Source: Chloroflexi bacterium RBG_16_57_11 (GTDB lineage: Bacteria; Chloroflexota; Anaerolineae; Anaerolineales; UBA4823). Taken from it: a stretch of 6,144 nt of DNA. The notes beneath the pieces were generated by a model. It saw nothing but the letters and a program-made list of their open reading frames with translations, ran no database searches and was not told where the DNA came from. Shown here one piece after another: positions 5,776-6,144 of this stretch (position 1 is the first letter of the stretch; each line of letters begins with the position of its first letter). The position numbers and the translations under genes were made by a program. The stretch lies in NCBI GenBank assembly GCA_001795165.1, contig MGNS01000104.1, positions 54,476 through 60,619 of the forward strand. The letters run 5' to 3'.

Positions 5776-6144
5776 ATGCTCCAGGGTTATTACCGCCAGC
5801 CAACGCTCTATCAAGATACTGTGGTTTTCGTCAGCGAGGACGATCTTTGGTCGGTATCTACCACCGGTGGGATCGCCCGTCGCTTGACCTCCAATCTGGG
5901 CAAGACCAGCCGCCCGTGCTTTTCCCCAGACGGGAGCCAGCTGGCTTTCGTGGGCAGCGAGGAAGGCCAGGCGGAAATTTACGTAATGCCGGCCAGCGGG
6001 GGCGCGGCAAAGCGGCTGACCTATATGGGCGGAGTTTTATGCCTGGCCTTGGGCTGGACGAGCGACGGCCAAATCGTCTTTGCCAATAGCGCCGAGCATT
6101 GGTACCTGCGCTTCAGTTACCTGTACACGATCGACCCGGCGGGC
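5776..6144 (+). CDS. Tricorn-type protease, N-terminal beta-propeller part (3' partial)
   Basis: The frame stays open from ATG 5776 to the right edge, giving 123 residues. The opening MLQGYYRQPTLYQDTVVFVS, followed by EDDLWSVSTTGGIARRLTSN, is the characteristic start of tricorn protease homologues. It continues with propeller repeats: FSPDGSQLAFVG, then AEIYVMPASGGAAKRLTYMGG, then WTSDGQIVFAN. Tricorn is a cytoplasmic self-compartmentalising peptidase of about 1,000-1,100 residues. Its six- and seven-bladed N-terminal propellers guide peptides to a C-terminal serine-protease core with a PDZ domain, degrading products of the proteasome or of other ATP-dependent proteases. Only the first propeller is visible here, so the catalytic half is unseen, and a stand-alone TolB/PD40-type propeller protein remains possible. 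The start is fixed by AAGGAG 5 bases upstream. Confidence 0.88.
   Translation, partial: MLQGYYRQPTLYQDTVVFVSEDDLWSVSTTGGIARRLTSNLGKTSRPCFSPDGSQLAFVGSEEGQAEIYVMPASGGAAKRLTYMGGVLCLALGWTSDGQIVFANSAEHWYLRFSYLYTIDPAG

Overview
The window (about 58% GC by eye) reads as a stretch of bacterial chromosome, densely coded, with no RNA genes, insertion sequences or CRISPR. The gene set best fits a Chloroflexota bacterium, probably Anaerolineae-like. It includes a membrane-anchored sigma-like/LolA-like/beta-propeller protein with a Thr/Pro-rich linker, a secreted phosphodiester-glycosidase-domain protein ending in a bacterial SH3 domain, a bacterial tricorn-type protease and an FAD acyl-CoA dehydrogenase. 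That assignment is inference from gene content only.

Layout, left to right. (1) 2-2122, plus strand: the 3' part of a large gene open to the left edge. It has a degenerate sigma-70 (ECF-type) region 2/region 4 segment, one transmembrane helix, a Thr/Pro linker, a LolA/RseB-like domain and a few TolB/PD40-like propeller repeats. (2) 2127-3272, minus: a complete acyl-CoA dehydrogenase, convergent with gene 1 and only 4 bases from it. (3) 3273-3374: a short gap holding a perfect 16-bp-arm palindrome built from two smaller palindromes. (4) 3375-4907, minus: a secreted NAGPA-domain protein with a C-terminal SH3b domain, probably translated from a leaderless message. (5) 4908-5001: a compact divergent promoter region with candidate operators. 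(6) 5002-5250 and 5247-5627, plus: a two-gene toxin-antitoxin operon, AbrB/MazE-type antitoxin then Doc-type Fic toxin, overlapping by ATGA. (7) 5628-5775: a gap with a possible promoter. (8) 5776 to the right edge, plus: the start of a tricorn-type protease, cut by the window.

The genes do not form one pathway. The acyl-CoA dehydrogenase acts in fatty-acid or branched-chain acyl-CoA oxidation, the NAGPA/SH3b protein acts outside the membrane on glycans or the envelope, the AbrB-Doc pair is a self-contained type II toxin-antitoxin module, and the tricorn homologue is a peptidase of cytoplasmic protein turnover. The least ordinary element is gene 1, which would place a sigma-factor-like domain inside the cell and a LolA/RseB-like plus propeller sensor outside it on one chain. 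The shared divergent promoter of the toxin-antitoxin operon and the nested palindrome before the dehydrogenase are the most notable non-coding signals. No gap exceeds 150 bases.
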